From contig CM056994.1 in NCBI GenBank assembly GCA_029891345.1, positions 56,699,251 through 56,763,250 of the forward strand: 64,000 nt of DNA, read 5' to 3'. The stretch's first letter is position 1. Each line of letters starts with the position of its first letter. This stretch comes from Dryococelus australis. Its lineage: Eukaryota; Arthropoda; Insecta; Phasmatodea; Phasmatidae. The translations under genes and the position numbers were made by a program. Below are positions 1 to 11,853 of this stretch, piece by piece. The notes under the pieces are model-generated. The model was not told the DNA's origin. It searched no databases and saw only the letters and a program-made list of their open reading frames with translations.

Positions 1-312
1 TGCGAATGTCGAGTTCATCGCACAATTTCCTCGCTCAGAGCATGCAATTTACGGGCCAATCGCGGGACGCCCGAAGTGTCCCGTCATTTCCTTTCCCCGT
101 TGATGTGCAGGAAACCTGAGGGATTCTCCCGAACAACGCTGTAATTCAACTTACGGGCCAACCTTGAATCACTCTGGTTGTCACACTCGGCCACGTGCGC
201 AACTTTGCAAGTAACTACGCTCTAAGAAATTATTCGTAAAATTGCCATACCAATGTATACGAATAGTGAGAAAGTGCGAATGGTAAAATATTTTCCCATA
301 CAGTCATGGTTA

Positions 313-735
313 ATGCTATTCAGGGTAAAATTAGCACTTTTGAAATCAACCTTAGAAAAATGTCACTGCCCCTACCTGCGTATATTTTAACGGGCGCTCT
401 GCGTGACATGCGGTCAGTAAAGTTGGTAACGATTGATGGGAGGCAATTCCGTATCTTAACGTCGAATAAAAAGTGTTGGATAACCACTTGTCACAACTTA
501 AATAATTTCTTTCGCATTCTGGTTTTTTTTTAATGCATCGAAGTATAAAAATGATCATAGTTGTAAAATATTAACTTTTATAATAATTTCACATTTTCAC
601 TTGTCCGGCGCGTAAATAAAGTGATGAGGCCCGTGGCAATGTTAATTCTACGTAAGACGGAAGAATACACAACGTGCATACAAGTAGTTCTTAGGCTGGG
701 ATTTCAAAAGCGTTCATTTTACCGTGAACAGCCTA
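313..735. mobile_element. MITE family A, full-length copy (423 bp)
   Basis: Reference description of family A. The ends are inverted copies of about 30 bp with consensus TATAGGCTGTTCACGGTAAA followed by a GTGAGCACTTTTGAAA-like stretch. The element is flanked by TA (311-312 and 736-737), as expected for Tc1/mariner-type insertion. The interior has no transposase. It contains recognisable blocks (CTTCGATGCATT, CCGCCTTATGTAAAATTAAC, CCATCGTTACCAACTTTACT) that recur in at least fifteen other places in this window. This copy has a diverged left TIR (ATGCTATTCAGGG). Confidence 0.88.
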
Positions 736-1309
736 TACCGTTCCTACATTCGCTCACGAAACGGGTAAATGCATAGGGAAGTCCCCAACCTTGTACAGTG
801 ACGACGCTCAAGATTCCTATACTTACAGTCAGACATGTGGTATTATTGCCGTACAATGTATAGGTTTAAAACTTCCATTACAGTTTAGGAAGTTTACTTG
901 GGGATTTTTTTTTTTTTTCAGCGTACACTCCTCTTGACTTGTTTTTCCTCCTCCCCGACGGTGTATCCCCTTATTCTCTCATTCCCTGGCGCAGCCCGTG
1001 GTCTCCCCGATGATTTTCTTTCTTGGAAATGCTTCTGACTGCTACCTGGAACACGTGTTGCAATGTAAGGCAACCATACCGTAAATTTCGCCTAAATTAC
1101 CGTATGTTTTTCTTGTCGAGAACAGCTGGATCCACTATAGTCAGCTTTCTTCTCCTTAGAAGCTATTTCATACATTCTGAACGCAAATCAATTAAATTAA
1201 TCAAAAAGTGAATAATTCATTTTTTTCACGACTGTCAAACTATTCAAATAAACTGATAATGCCCGGAAATAGTTGGTTTCACTGCAGTTCAGGGAAAACG
1301 ATCATGAAA
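736..1309. other. Unique AT-rich stretch
   Basis: I see no gene, RNA or repeat here beyond a T-run near 907-918. Confidence 0.5.
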
Positions 1310-1311
1310 TA

Positions 1312-1530
1312 TCTCCGAGCGGGGTGGAGTGGTGGTAACTCACTGGACTCGCATTCCTGAGGACCCGGGTTCGATTCCATGGCTTCACGAAATCACTCCA
1401 AGCGAATGCTGGGATGGGTCCTTAACAAAGGCCGTGGCTAATTCCTCCCCATTCCCTCTCCAATCCCTCGTCCCTGAGCAACTTACCTGTCTTTAATGTC
1501 CTCGCTGTCGACGAGACTTCAATCCCACCT
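1312..1530 (+). mobile_element. tRNA-derived SINE, family 2
   Basis: A tRNA-like head with an A-box-like GAGTGGTGGTAACTC and a B box GGTTCGATTCC (about 1369-1379) is followed by a tRNA-unrelated body (AAATCACTCCAAGCGAATGC...). The body matches the minus-strand copy at 33660-33868. It cannot be a functional tRNA because the acceptor stem does not pair. Confidence 0.75.
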
Positions 1531-2865
1531 ATCTAATATTCGTCCGATATTAATAGTCAGTGAGGTGTCACTGTTTCTAGTGGAGTCAGTTTAACATTCT
1601 GCCACCGATTTCGACCCATTTTGACTTTTTAAATTTTATATCGTAATATAGTTATGCAAATTTATTGAAACCAGTGTATTTTTGTCTACAAACTGGCGAA
1701 TGTTGCTTCTCTAGAATAAGTTATAACATGCTGATTACTTTATTACAAAGCATATTATTTTGTCTCGGTTTTCTAGCCATACAGTAAAGGTCGTATTGGG
1801 CCTCGTTCCTCTTCGCTCGCCCAATAGGCGGGGGGGGGGGGGCAGAGATCGCGCCCTGTCAGGGCAGGGACATATGCTTGAAAACAAAATGCTCAAACGT
1901 TCGCATACGAAAAATTTCCGAGTAATCTGTTTCCTATACAGACATTTGTGTAGTGGAGATGGTATTCTCCACTGCCTAGCGTTAGTAGACGAATTAACTA
2001 TTCCAACGCATTTCGACTGTCAGTTGGTTCTCTCGCATGACTTATTTTTCACGATGCTAACCAATTAGCAAATTGGGTTGTGTTGTAATTTAGTTTTGAT
2101 TTGGAATGCGACAGCTGGAAATTTAAATTACTCTATCTATCTCATTGAAATACAACTATTAAAAACTAAATTTTATCTCTGGTGCTGAGTACTTGTAATG
2201 ATAGCTATGATAAAGCTATAATCAGAATTCACACTGTGTAGTGAATGTGAATTATAATTTCGCAATGCTTAAAATTTCTATAGGCTTATAAACTAAAGGT
2301 TTCTTTACAAAGTATAAACTCAAATTATTCACATTTGGCCCGGCAATTTTACTAGTCTGTCTGCGGATTTCCAAGTTCGTTCACTCTCAACCACATTAAC
2401 AGAGTTCGTATACGAGTCTCGTATTCGGAGACGCAGCTAGTATTCAAGAACATGTACCAAAACTGCAGTTCACTCAGCAAGGCGGGCAGTTCGCAAACGA
2501 ATGGAAATTCCAGCATACCCTGCTGCCCTCAGTTTTCATTGTACGATGTAAAAATAATTTGAGGTAAAATTCCCTTACATGTAAGTGGAGCAAATTACCC
2601 GTTCAGGTGCATGTAAGGTAAAATTGCCCCTTAAATGTAGAATAAATTCATAATAAGTAACGTACTATTCCCTTATCGTACGGAAAAGAACCTAATAAAA
2701 GGGTGGGGAATTCCCATAGAAGTTAGGGAATATTAACTGTATTGTGTAATGGACTTATATCTTAGAAAATTTGGGAGTGTTAGTACTGCTTATTTCTTTA
2801 TACCTATATCCTTAGACGTTTAGTAACCGAAACCACAATAATAAAATTCTCGACACTTGCTAGTG
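1531..2865. other. Unique intergenic or intronic DNA
   Basis: AT-rich with a G-run at about 1831-1842. A 102-codon open frame from 1760 runs through the G-run and has no recognisable motif or coding bias. No gene supported. Confidence 0.45.
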
Positions 2866-2936
2866 GTTGGGCGCGAACCACGGTTCTATATCTCGGGAGG
2901 CGAGTACACTATCCATTACATCACGGCGTGAAGTGC
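2866..2936 (-). mobile_element. tRNA-like SINE head, fragment
   Basis: On the minus strand an A-box-like TGATGTAATGG and a B-box-like GGTTCGCGCCC are spaced as in a tRNA, and the phrase ACTCGCCTCCC is shared with SINE family 1. The acceptor stem is not complementary. Confidence 0.5.
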
Positions 2937-3344
2937 GTAGACCAGGAGAATTGTCTCGTCAGTTACGGCAGCTCGTCCCGTTTGTCCACGACACTAAGCG
3001 AAAACGGCCTACAAGATTTTATGGACGTTCCGACATCACGCGTACATTTTTCTTTTTTTAAGAGCGAGAAAATGACTGCTTTCCCGAGGGATGCTCGGGG
3101 CGCGCCTTATAAAAAGGTTTAAGGGGAAAAATACACACTCACTTGCGACTAAAGTAGACCGCTAGTTGGTCGGAGCGAAGGGTTCCGAAGACGCACGTGA
3201 AATTTGCCAATAGGAATCGTGGGTGGCGCTGAGGGGGTTCGGCAATTGGACTACTAAATATAATGAAAGGGGGTTGTCCTGGCGGAGTCTCTTGGACAGG
3301 AACTCCGGCGGAGACCCCATCATAGAGAGAGATGAGACACGCCT

Positions 3345-3388
3345 CGCCGTAGAGGCAGAGGATCACCAGAGCCTCTGCCTCTACGGCG
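3345..3388. repeat. GC-rich perfect hairpin (17-bp stem, 10-nt loop)
   Basis: CGCCGTAGAGGCAGAGG at 3345-3361 is perfectly complementary to 3372-3388, with loop ATCACCAGAG. It lies in a locally GC-rich patch (3150-3400) without a supported gene. No U-tract follows, and this is eukaryotic DNA, so a bacterial-type terminator reading is not appropriate. Confidence 0.85.
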
Positions 3389-3577
3389 ACCCACACGCTG
3401 TGTCGCTGTTATCAATTTCCAAGAAAGAACATTTCATTAATAATTCACGAACGCTTCCATTACCTGTTTAAACCAAAACGTCAATGACCTTATTAATCAA
3501 AGATTACTTTGCATTAAAAATTGTCTAAGATTAACGGAGGCTATTGAAGTGACGCTAACTACAACAAAATGTTGACA

Positions 3578-4004
3578 AAGGCTGTTAACGACAAAGTGAG
3601 CACTTTTGAAATCAACCTTAGTAAAAAGTCACTGCCCCTGCCTGCATGTATTTTAACGGACGCCCTTAGTGACATGCGCCTAGTCAAGTTGGTAACGATG
3701 GATGGGAAGTAGTTCCGTAGCTTAACGTGGAATAAAATGTTTTAGGAAACCATTTGTGATAAATTAAATTATTTCTTTTAAATATATGTACTCTTTTTTT
3801 AATGAATCGAAGTGTAAAAATTAGCAGATTTGTTAAATATTTACTCTTCTAATAATTTCGCAGTTTCAATTGACCGACGCATGAATAAAGTTATGACGCC
3901 AATTGAAATGTTAATCTTACGTAAGGCGAAAGAATACACAACGTGCATACAAGTAAATCTTAAGTAGGGCTTTCAAAAGTGCTCATTTTACCGTGAATAA
4001 CCTG
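3578..4004. mobile_element. MITE family A, full-length copy
   Basis: Left TIR AAGGCTGTTAACGACAAAGT. Right end closes with TTTTACCGTGAATAACCTG and then TA (4005-4006). The left target dinucleotide has decayed to CA. Confidence 0.85.
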
Positions 4005-4038
4005 TAATAATACGACACTGGTGTCAAAATCACAAATA

Positions 4039-4468
4039 TAGTATATTCGCGGTTTCTTCGGCCTTTTTTTTATCAAACCTTTGAAAAATCTCCCCACCTA
4101 TGACGTGTTTAGTTATTTCCAACATATGCCCTGTATTTTAAGCGTTTCATACTTGTCTTCATAAAAGTTACTTTTTTTTCTGTTAAATTGAAATGTTATT
4201 CATATTTTAACTATAATTTTTTAATGCTTCATTTATAAATAATTAGAATAAAAACCAGTGAGGCAATAAGTGTGTTGGTAGCGCCTAGTAAGAAATGGTT
4301 CTTATACAAAATACTCTTACAACAGAGTGCTCACGAATGCGGTGCGTTGTCCCTCTGGTGTAATCTTCCAGACTTAGTTAGGCTTAGTTTGCACGAGGCG
4401 GAGGAATATCCTGGAAGTAGAATTTTAGCAGGGCTTCAGAAAAGGCCGAAGATACCTTGAATCAACTA
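4039..4468. mobile_element. MITE family B, full-length copy (430 bp)
   Basis: Reference description of family B. TIR of about 30 bp, consensus TATAGTCCATTCACGGTTAC followed by TTCGCACTTTT. Left here is TAGTATATTCGCGGTTTCTT; the right end closes with GATACCTTGAATCAACTA. TA flanks at 4037-4038 and 4469-4470. Diagnostic internal block: AGGCGGAGGAATATCCTGGA. No coding capacity. Confidence 0.85.
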
Positions 4469-4804
4469 TACATGTGATACCCTCCTGTTCACTTTAAACT
4501 GCCTAATTAGGTATATCCACATAGTAATAAACAAAATAATCACTGTTATAGGCGCCAAATTCTAGTTTCCAGAATGAGGAAAATCTGAAAGTTACTGTGA
4601 CCATACCCATGTCAATTTTATCTTACAAAACTCTCTCTCTCAACATCTTACTCTTAAAATTTTTAATAAAATAACAATTTCTACTGCACATTTCTGTTTT
4701 GGTTCCGGAAATATTTATGAATAAAAATGAATAATATATATTTTGAAAATAATAAGGCAAGTAGTGTACCATTAGCTTTAAATATTTATCACTATAGACT
4801 GTTG

Positions 4805-4935
4805 AAGATAAAGTGAGCACTTTTTAAGGCACTTCTAAATTTTTCCTTTCATTCAATTTCCATCTATCAGCAGAAAGATGGAAATTGAATGAAAGGAAAA
4901 ATTTAGAAGTGCCTTAAAAAGTGCTCACTTTATCT

Positions 4936-4936
<1 letters not shown>
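4805..4936. repeat. Perfect 61-bp inverted repeat with 10-nt loop
   Basis: Bases 4805-4865 are exactly complementary to 4876-4936 with no mismatch; the loop is ATCAGCAGAA. The arm begins inside the MITE TIR (AAGATAAAGTGAGCAC) and runs into its interior, so one MITE end has been copied in reverse. Confidence 0.95.

Positions 4937-4963
<27 letters not shown>
4937..4963. repeat. (TA)n microsatellite
   Basis: About 13 TA units directly following the right arm of the perfect hairpin. Confidence 0.95.
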
Positions 4964-4966
<3 letters not shown>

Positions 4967-5327
4967 ATAGAAATGTGACCAATTAACACAAGGTATACAT
5001 TTCACGACCCTCTGAATTGAATGCATGTTGGGAGGGCCTTAAAAAGTGCTCACTTTACCGTGAACAGCCTACTGAAATAATTATCGACCACAATCAATCA
5101 ATCCAGATTGGTGATGAGACTGGTAAGAGGGGAGAATGGTTGGGGGAGGGGAGAGGAGGGTTGGAGGGAGGAGTGACGGAGGGGCGGAGGTGTGATCCTC
5201 CCCCCCCCCCCCAATTGTTTGACAACCTGTACTCGGCGCCCATGGCCACTGTGTTTACATTAAGCAGTTGCACAAGGAAATATCATAGCTCACTATCGAT
5301 TGAAATGGGAACCTCCCACGTGGTTTC

Positions 5328-5475
5328 CACATGAGGCATGTTCGCGTGCCGATGAGGTAGGCCGACACCACGGCAGTATTCCCACGTGAGAGTGCGAAAG
5401 TTTCCCACCAGCCGGCGGCTGGGATCGAACCTGAGACCTCAAAAGACAGCGAGCGACTAACCAACTGAACAAACC
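5328..5475 (-). mobile_element. tRNA-derived SINE, family 3
   Basis: On the minus strand, A-box-like TTGGTTAGTCG and B box GGTTCGATCCC are followed by a non-tRNA body. It lacks paired acceptor arms and is therefore a retroposon rather than a tRNA gene. Confidence 0.6.
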
Positions 5476-5810
5476 ATACGTGTCAACTATCTCAATTACT
5501 ACATTAATTAATATTTTCTGACCAATCATTACAAACATAGTATGTTAATATATTTGGAGCTTTGGAATATGCAGATCAGTCAATAATATCGCCTCGTTAT
5601 CACATCCCGAAGCTGATTTCGTGCCCTCTAATACTGCAGCCAATAAGTTCCATGCATGTGACATTTTCATTGACAAAGAGGCGCTATTTCTAAACCACAT
5701 AAATGAAATTGTGAAAATTTTATTAATTGCTGTTCAATAAAGTACTGATCCTCGTAGACTTACGTCAAGCGAAAGCACAAAAAAAATAATACTAGCGACG
5801 TAAATAAACT

Positions 5811-5892
5811 TGGCAGCGGTGGGATTCGAACCCACGCCTCCGAAGAGACTGGTGCCTTAAACCAGCGCCTTAGACCGCTCGGCCACGCTACC
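5811..5892 (-). tRNA. tRNA-Leu (anticodon AAG)
   Basis: Complete class II tRNA on the minus strand. Acceptor arm GGTAGCG pairs with CGCTGCC (one G-U pair). Anticodon stem CTGGT/ACCAG encloses loop TTAAGGC, giving AAG, which reads leucine codon CUU. A long variable arm (TCTCTTCGGAGG) is typical of tRNA-Leu. The T arm GTGGG-TTCGAAT-CCCAC gives the internal B box, and the A box is GTGGCCGAGCGG. No intron and no encoded CCA. A run of T on the minus strand (5780-5787) lies about 25 nt beyond the 3' end and may terminate Pol III. Confidence 0.97.
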
Positions 5893-6340
5893 ACATACGA
5901 TAGCTTGTCGTTAAAATGATTGATATTTGAAAATTGTAAGTGTTTACTTATTAAAATTGATTTGGGGTGGATTCCACATAAGATTTCGTATTGAATAATG
6001 TCCGATATAGAATATAAAGTACAATGTGCCAAGTACCACTTCAATCACGTTAACTCTTGCAGCAGACAGACGCGAAGTGTGATTCCGTATTGGAATCTAC
6101 AGACGGTTTTCCTCGATAGCAAAAGAAAAATAAATATTTAACAATAATTAGTAACTATACAAATATGTTGACCTACGTACCAACAGCGATATAAATTTAA
6201 TATGAAATGTGAAACTGAGACCGTGTGTTTGAATTCTTCAGCTAAGGTGCATCGCGGCTGTGACGTCACACCTCACTTAGGCGCTGTATTCGCGGTAGGG
6301 GAACATACAATATGCATCCTAGAATGTGCACTTCGGCCCA
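5893..6340. other. Upstream flank of tRNA-Leu; no gene seen
   Basis: AT-rich, with no recognisable feature. Confidence 0.4.
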
Positions 6341-6850
6341 CAGACTAAAGATGAGGGAGGCCGCTTATTCGGAACCCAACATTGACCTACCCCATAGGAA
6401 CGCAACTGCAAAGTCACATGGTCAACAATGTGGAACGTGTTTGTTTATATCTTAATTCTTAAAAGACAACCACTTTCATACGAATAAAATAATTTTACCG
6501 ATTTGAACTTAATCATACTGCATTACAAATTGGTTAGAGGAAGTATAAAAACATACTGTCCAAATACAATGCCAGCTCCGGAAAAAATACTGCTACTTGC
6601 AGAATGAAACAGGTCTGTACATGACTTAAGCTTTATTACGGGCAAAAAATACCTAATTTTCATTTTAAGACGTGATTTAAGATTTATTGTAGGCTTGTAG
6701 GATTGGTTGTTACATTTTATGCACAGAATTAAAGAATGGCGAGATGTGGATTCTGAATTATAACATGTAGAACAAAGGACAACTATTTGGACTACCCGCC
6801 TCACGAGAATAGAACCTAATGGATTATGGCTAGCAGTAACCCAACGATGT
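6341..6850. mobile_element. TIR element family F, copy 1 (right end uncertain)
   Basis: Left end CAGACTAAAGATGAGGGAGG, then GCCGCTTATTCG and CCCAACATTGACCTACCCC. The latter blocks recur inverted near 19380-19472 and directly near 49298-49400. The right end is decayed; GGCTAGCAGTAACCCAACG near 6827-6845 corresponds to the other side of copy 2. Confidence 0.6.
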
Positions 6851-7149
6851 CGAAATCTTATCCAAAATCACGCCTAAAAATGAAAATTAGGTTTTTTTCC
6901 CCTTTGCGCTGTAATAAATGCTATGAAATTCCTTGAAACAGTGCCCGTAATAAAACGTTAGTCGTGTACAGACCTGCTACATTCCGCAAGTAGTATGCAC
7001 TTTTCCGGAGTTGAAATGGTATTTGGAAAGTATGTTAGTTTATCATATATATCATTTATATGTATTTATAGACTATATATACACACTGTCGCATATTTGA
7101 AGTTTGTACAACTTTGATGATTAGCTATTTCGGAACATCACTACAGTTA

Positions 7150-7395
7150 TAATCTGTTCATGGTAAAGTGAGCACTTTTGAAGGCCTAGTTACTTTTTCC
7201 TTTCGCTCAATTTGTCTCCTTTAACTACATTTGTAAAATAAATATCGCCATGTAAGTAATAAACACACTAAACACAGTGTGTATATCCCGCCGCACTCGT
7301 AATTTATCGTCTAAGGTTAAAATAAAATATATTTACTGACCATTATTCCAAATGAGAGGGCTTTCAAAAGTGCTCACCTTACCGTGAATAGCTTG
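7150..7395. mobile_element. MITE family A, short form (246 bp)
   Basis: Best reference for the short subfamily: TIRs TAATCTGTTCATGGTAAAGT and CACCTTACCGTGAATAGCTTG, TA flanks at 7148-7149 and 7396-7397. Only the outer 35-40 bp resemble the 420-bp form; the interior is different. Confidence 0.85.
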
Positions 7396-7696
7396 TAGAA
7401 CTGTTCGTCTAAGCATCGAGAAGACCTCGGAAATTAAGCCAGAATTTGTTTTTGAAAAATCAAGTCAACACTTAGTTACCCCCCTGTGACCTCCCAGTTT
7501 GTTATAACGTCTTTAGTTTATATTTCAAACGCAAGTGGGACCATAGAAATAAAAATTTATGACAAAAATGTTTTACTCGTTTTTACAAATATAACTGTCC
7601 ACTGAAATACGACTTGCGGAACTATGGCTCGATATGTGTAGATGTGAGTATGAGCAAGAAAATCCCATAGGAATTGTTTCGGAGAATAACTTGATA

Positions 7697-8105
7697 TAGG
7701 CTGTTCACGGTAAACTAAGCGCTTCTGAAGTTCTAATTGTATGCACATTGTGTATTCTTCCGCCTTATGCAAAATTAGCATTCCCATCGGCCTCATCACT
7801 TTAGCCACGCGCCAGTCAAGTGAAACTGTGGAATTATTAGGAAAGTAAATATTTTTGCAAATCTGCTCACTTTTACACTTCGATGCATTAAAAAAGGAAA
7901 CAGTGAAAGAAATAATTTGAGTTATCACAAATTGTTCCCAAACACTTTTTATTCGGCGTTAAGATATGGAACTACTTTCCATCCATCGTTACAAACTTTA
8001 CTAGGCACATGTCACTCAGTGAGCCCGTTAAAATATATGCAGGCAGGGCCAGTGACATTTTCTAAGGTTGATTTCAAAAGTGCTCGCTTTTTCGTGAACA
8101 GCCTT
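7697..8105. mobile_element. MITE family A, full-length copy
   Basis: TIRs TAGGCTGTTCACGGTAAACT and CTTTTTCGTGAACAGCCTT with TA flanks (7695-7696, 8106-8107). The open frame across its right half is a by-product of MITE sequence. Confidence 0.9.
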
Positions 8106-8336
8106 TAACAAAGATATTTTTGGCTTAAGCATAAATATGTTATGCAATGACATAGCTCGTCATCAGAATGTGCGAAATTGCGCAAGCCTATAAACTATTG
8201 GGTTGGCTTCTCGACGGACGAGCTAGCACCGGAATCTTCAGGAGCTATAAATTGAACAATTCGCTTCACTGACAGTCTGGAGAATGACTGTAATGGTTTA
8301 TAGCGGAAATAATTTCGCAGCAAAATAGCTGGGAAA

Positions 8337-8590
8337 AGGGGCCGCAGTAGTAGCGTGGGTAGCGTACCGGCCTAGGGCGAGTGGGGTTCGATTCCTGGCG
8401 GAATAGCAGCACCTGAGCTCCGCATGGCGGTAAATGTGGCTTTCGTTGCCGTTGGTCGGCAGGTTTTCTCGGGGATCTCCCGTCCTTTCATCTCGTCACT
8501 TCATTATCCTACCTCTCTGCTATGAGCACCAAGTGCTTGGCTGTTGAACGCCTTAAATGTTCATTCAAATTATCAAACGAAAACTAAATT
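8337..8590 (+). mobile_element. tRNA-derived SINE
   Basis: B box GGTTCGATTCC at about 8383-8393, an A-box-like region upstream, and the SINE core phrase GTTGGTCGGCAGGTTTTCTC shared with SINE family 1. Confidence 0.65.
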
Positions 8591-9790
8591 CAAAGGCCTG
8601 ATTATTTTGTGCCGCTAAGGAGTATCGCGTTAAATACGTGTGCCAGATCAAGAGCACATTAGTCGAAAGGCTCAGTTTATTCAATCCGAACAGGCGGAAT
8701 ATGTAAACACAGACTCAATAGCAATCTAACGCACAAAGAGTTTTTTTCTAGAGTGTAAAGATAACATTTATTCCGAAGTCTCACATAGAGTTAATACACA
8801 GTAAGCCCATTGGTTAATGATGCAGTTTCCAGCAGAAGCCTTTCGATTTTTCGAATTACTTATCAATTACATTAACATTCTAATTAGTCTTACTGCATAA
8901 ACTGAGATAAAATATTGTTATAATTTTTGTGAAGACTGCAAATAAGATTCTAAAATATTTTTGTGGGAATTTATTTTGTTTAATTTGATACTAAATTTCA
9001 CTGTTCAGAAACACAGCTTACTCAAATTTTAACCGCCACTCTATTATTTTTTGCCAATTTGTAAAAGGGGGGTGTGATGTCAGTATGTCACGTTCCCGTG
9101 GTGCTATGTTTTAAAACCTCGCTCGCATTTTTAGCAGTGAAAAGTCGTAGAAATTATAGTAATAACTGATGGCGCAACACAGCGTGGTGCTACTGGAACT
9201 ATTAAACCTAATTAAAAACATGGTGTTAACAAGTAGGTGCATTAATCTTATTTTATTCAGGCTCGGCATAGGAATATGCTCAGAGCGTGGCCATTTGTCT
9301 GTGATTAGCCGCAAAAATAATGTTGGGAATAGTGTTTTTCTCATCACCGAGGATTATTCATGTAGAATGACATACTATATTGTTTGATGGTGAGTTTTTT
9401 ATATTCTCGTTGCAATGTCAAAATGGTGTTCTCACTAAGTATCTGATATATAGTATATGTTTAATCCTCACACACATGCTTCTTCAACAGGTGCCAAAAA
9501 ATCTCATTAATTGTAACAGACCCCTAACTAGAGCTTGCTCAATGGGGTCAAATGAGTTGTAATATACAATAATGGTATCAACAATGTATTGAATAATTTC
9601 AAATTTCAAATACACGGGCACTTCTCGTAGGCAAACAATTCGTACGATTTGTTTTGTCACAAATTGCAATAATTTGTAATCTGCACGGTACTGTTTAGGA
9701 ATATAAGCTGTATATTAAATCATTGAGGGACTGATGGCATACGTAAAAACATTATAAAAATAAAATTGAAAAGTGCAAAAACGAAAAAAG
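8591..9790. other. Unique AT-rich DNA
   Basis: Only short overlapping open frames on both strands (9111-9670), without motifs. No gene supported. Confidence 0.45.
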
Positions 9791-9791
9791 C

Positions 9792-9863
9792 GGGCTCAGC
9801 CGGGATTTGAACCCGGGACCTCCTGCACCCAAAGCAGGAATCATACCCCTAGACCACTGAGCC
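9792..9863 (-). tRNA. tRNA-Pro (anticodon UGG)
   Basis: Complete cloverleaf on the minus strand. Acceptor GGCTCAG pairs with CTGAGCC. Anticodon stem CCTGC/GCAGG encloses loop TTTGGGT, giving TGG, which reads CCA and other proline codons. T arm CCGGG-TTCAAAT-CCCGG. The D arm carries GTGGTCTAGGGGTATG. No intron. A Pol III terminator TTTTTT follows immediately on the minus strand (9785-9790), supporting a transcribed gene. Confidence 0.97.
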
Positions 9864-10437
9864 ACGATATGTTACAGTTTACTTGCAAAGTATTTACGTG
9901 AAAACTCATAAAGTTTTCATACCTAATGGTTTTAATTTTTTTCCAGTTTTTGACACGTTTTTAATAAAATTGTAGAATGCAATAAATTCTAAATAAGCAC
10001 CAAAGTATTGCATACCATGATTACTGTGAAATAAATTCGCTCTTCCAAGGTAAATGGCTTGTGCTGCGCTCTATCGTCTTGCTAACAAACTACTTTCCCG
10101 AATGAAATATAACCAAGGGAGCTCTAGCAGATCGAAGGAGTGCTGCGCTCTCCCGTGAGTTGATCAAACTATCTGATTTTCTGGTGACAACACGACTGCA
10201 GCGCTTTACGCTTCAAGTAGTTCAACCACTACAGTGCAAGGTGGCGCTCTTGCAGTGAATGTAGCGTAATAAAATCAGTCAAATATGACTGCACATCTGC
10301 ATTGCAATATACTGTGATATAATTTTAAAGACTTCTTGCAATAATTCAGGCCGTGTTATAATAATTCTTTCAAGTTTCGTTTTTCGTAATATGTTTTTAG
10401 CATTTTGAAAGGTTTCGTCAGAACACCACGACATTCA
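9864..10437. other. Unique DNA upstream of tRNA-Pro
   Basis: No recognisable feature. The GC-richer patch 10060-10270 has repeated GCTGCGCTCT phrases but no clear unit. Confidence 0.4.
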
Positions 10438-10779
10438 GGCCGTATCCGAAATAACAAATTCGTTATTTTGTAATTCGTAATTTTGCAAGTTTTAATTTGG
10501 ACCTTGTCGACAGTCATTTGTTTAACACTCGCGGAAACGCATTTTTACATTAACAGTGAAACTTTTTTTTCTCTAAAATTAATGCTCAAAACAGACGTAT
10601 TATTTCTACAATCATCACTGGAATGCTGCGAATACGTTAATAAATAAAAAAATAATTTATGCAATATGAACTTCTACAATATGTGTCACGAAATATATAA
10701 ACAAAGAACAAAACTTACATTCATTTGAAAAATTCACGTGTTTATTTTGTCAACAAAATCTGCTATTTCGGACACGGCC
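10438..10779. mobile_element. PIF/Harbinger-like MITE, family H (342 bp)
   Basis: Left TIR GGCCGTATCCGAAATAACA; the complement of the right end reads GGCCGTGTCCGAAATAGCAG. A 3-bp target duplication TCA flanks it (10435-10437, 10780-10782). Three-base duplications and GGCCGTGTCC-type termini fit PIF/Harbinger, where TWA duplications are the rule. No transposase. Confidence 0.75.
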
Positions 10780-11853
10780 TCAACTGTCTAGCACGCCATG
10801 CTGCCATTAGTATTTTGATGTTATCAGGAATTCTACGTCACAAGATAAACAGTAATTATTCCAAAAAGTTTTTCGACGGCCGTTTAAACTTTAGAATTAA
10901 AAAAACAATGCCATTACGATGTGAAACGGTCACTTAATAAAAATAGTGTAATGAGAAAACACCTATTTCAAAAATATTTCGCCAACTTGCTTTGCGAAAT
11001 AATTATTGTGATTACAATACACAGTTGTTTACTCCAATAACTTCGTCTATAAGTGAATTTAAATGTTTCAGACAGGCAAAACTAATAAGGCGGCGGTTTA
11101 TGTGTATTTTGTTGTCATGTGTAAAACAAATTTCGTATAGAATTTTCTTAAGCAAGGAATTAATACTCCTAAGTAATGTCCACAAGTTGAACATTTCGTA
11201 CAAATATAAAAATTATGAATTTTTCGGCGTACTAATGAAAACGACCACTGTCGCGGGTACATTTTTAAAAGTAATTTTAATACTATGTTTACATCAAGGC
11301 ATTTATTTAAAGTGTAACAGTCTGCATGTTTCAAGGCCTTAATTCTTGTTCGAATACTTTATTTGGTTATTTAGGGCATTGGCCATTTAGGATAGTGTGC
11401 AGCGATTGTGAATCGGACGGTGCTAAAATGCGTGATTTAATTTCACACGGATACCTATGAATACGTTTCACTTATGCGCTCCCTAAAGAAAAACGTCTAT
11501 TGAAATAAGTGCAGTAGGAAAGGGTTTTCTTTTTACAAAAAAAAATATATCAAATATGACCTCCCTTTAAACAAATTAATAATGGTTTAAATTCGCAAAC
11601 TTATGGGCACGTATAGCCGAACACTGTTTTGACTTTCAAACACGTTAATAACTGGAATGGTAAATAATGTAACTATGCTGTTTGCGAACACTTTTTCAGT
11701 CTAGCGTCTTATTATTTTTATCATGATATTGATATTCTCAATCGCGCGAGGAGCAATCTTATTTTTTCAGTATCTAAATACGGAGGCCGTAATACTTAAT
11801 TACCATTATTAGTAGTAGTAATTTAGTATGGTTCAATGGGAACTGTGTATGTA
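10780..11853. other. Unique AT-rich DNA
   Basis: The open frames at 10992-11342 and opposite have no motif and typical AT-rich random composition. Confidence 0.4.

Larger units (their letters stand above)
4795..5069. mobile_element. MITE family A, short form, containing a perfect fold-back
   Basis: Left end TAGACTGTTGAAGATAAAGT and right end CACTTTACCGTGAACAGCC match the family A TIR. The interior follows the short subfamily (compare 7150-7395) but is replaced by the perfect inverted repeat annotated at 4805-4936 and an AT microsatellite. Confidence 0.75.
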
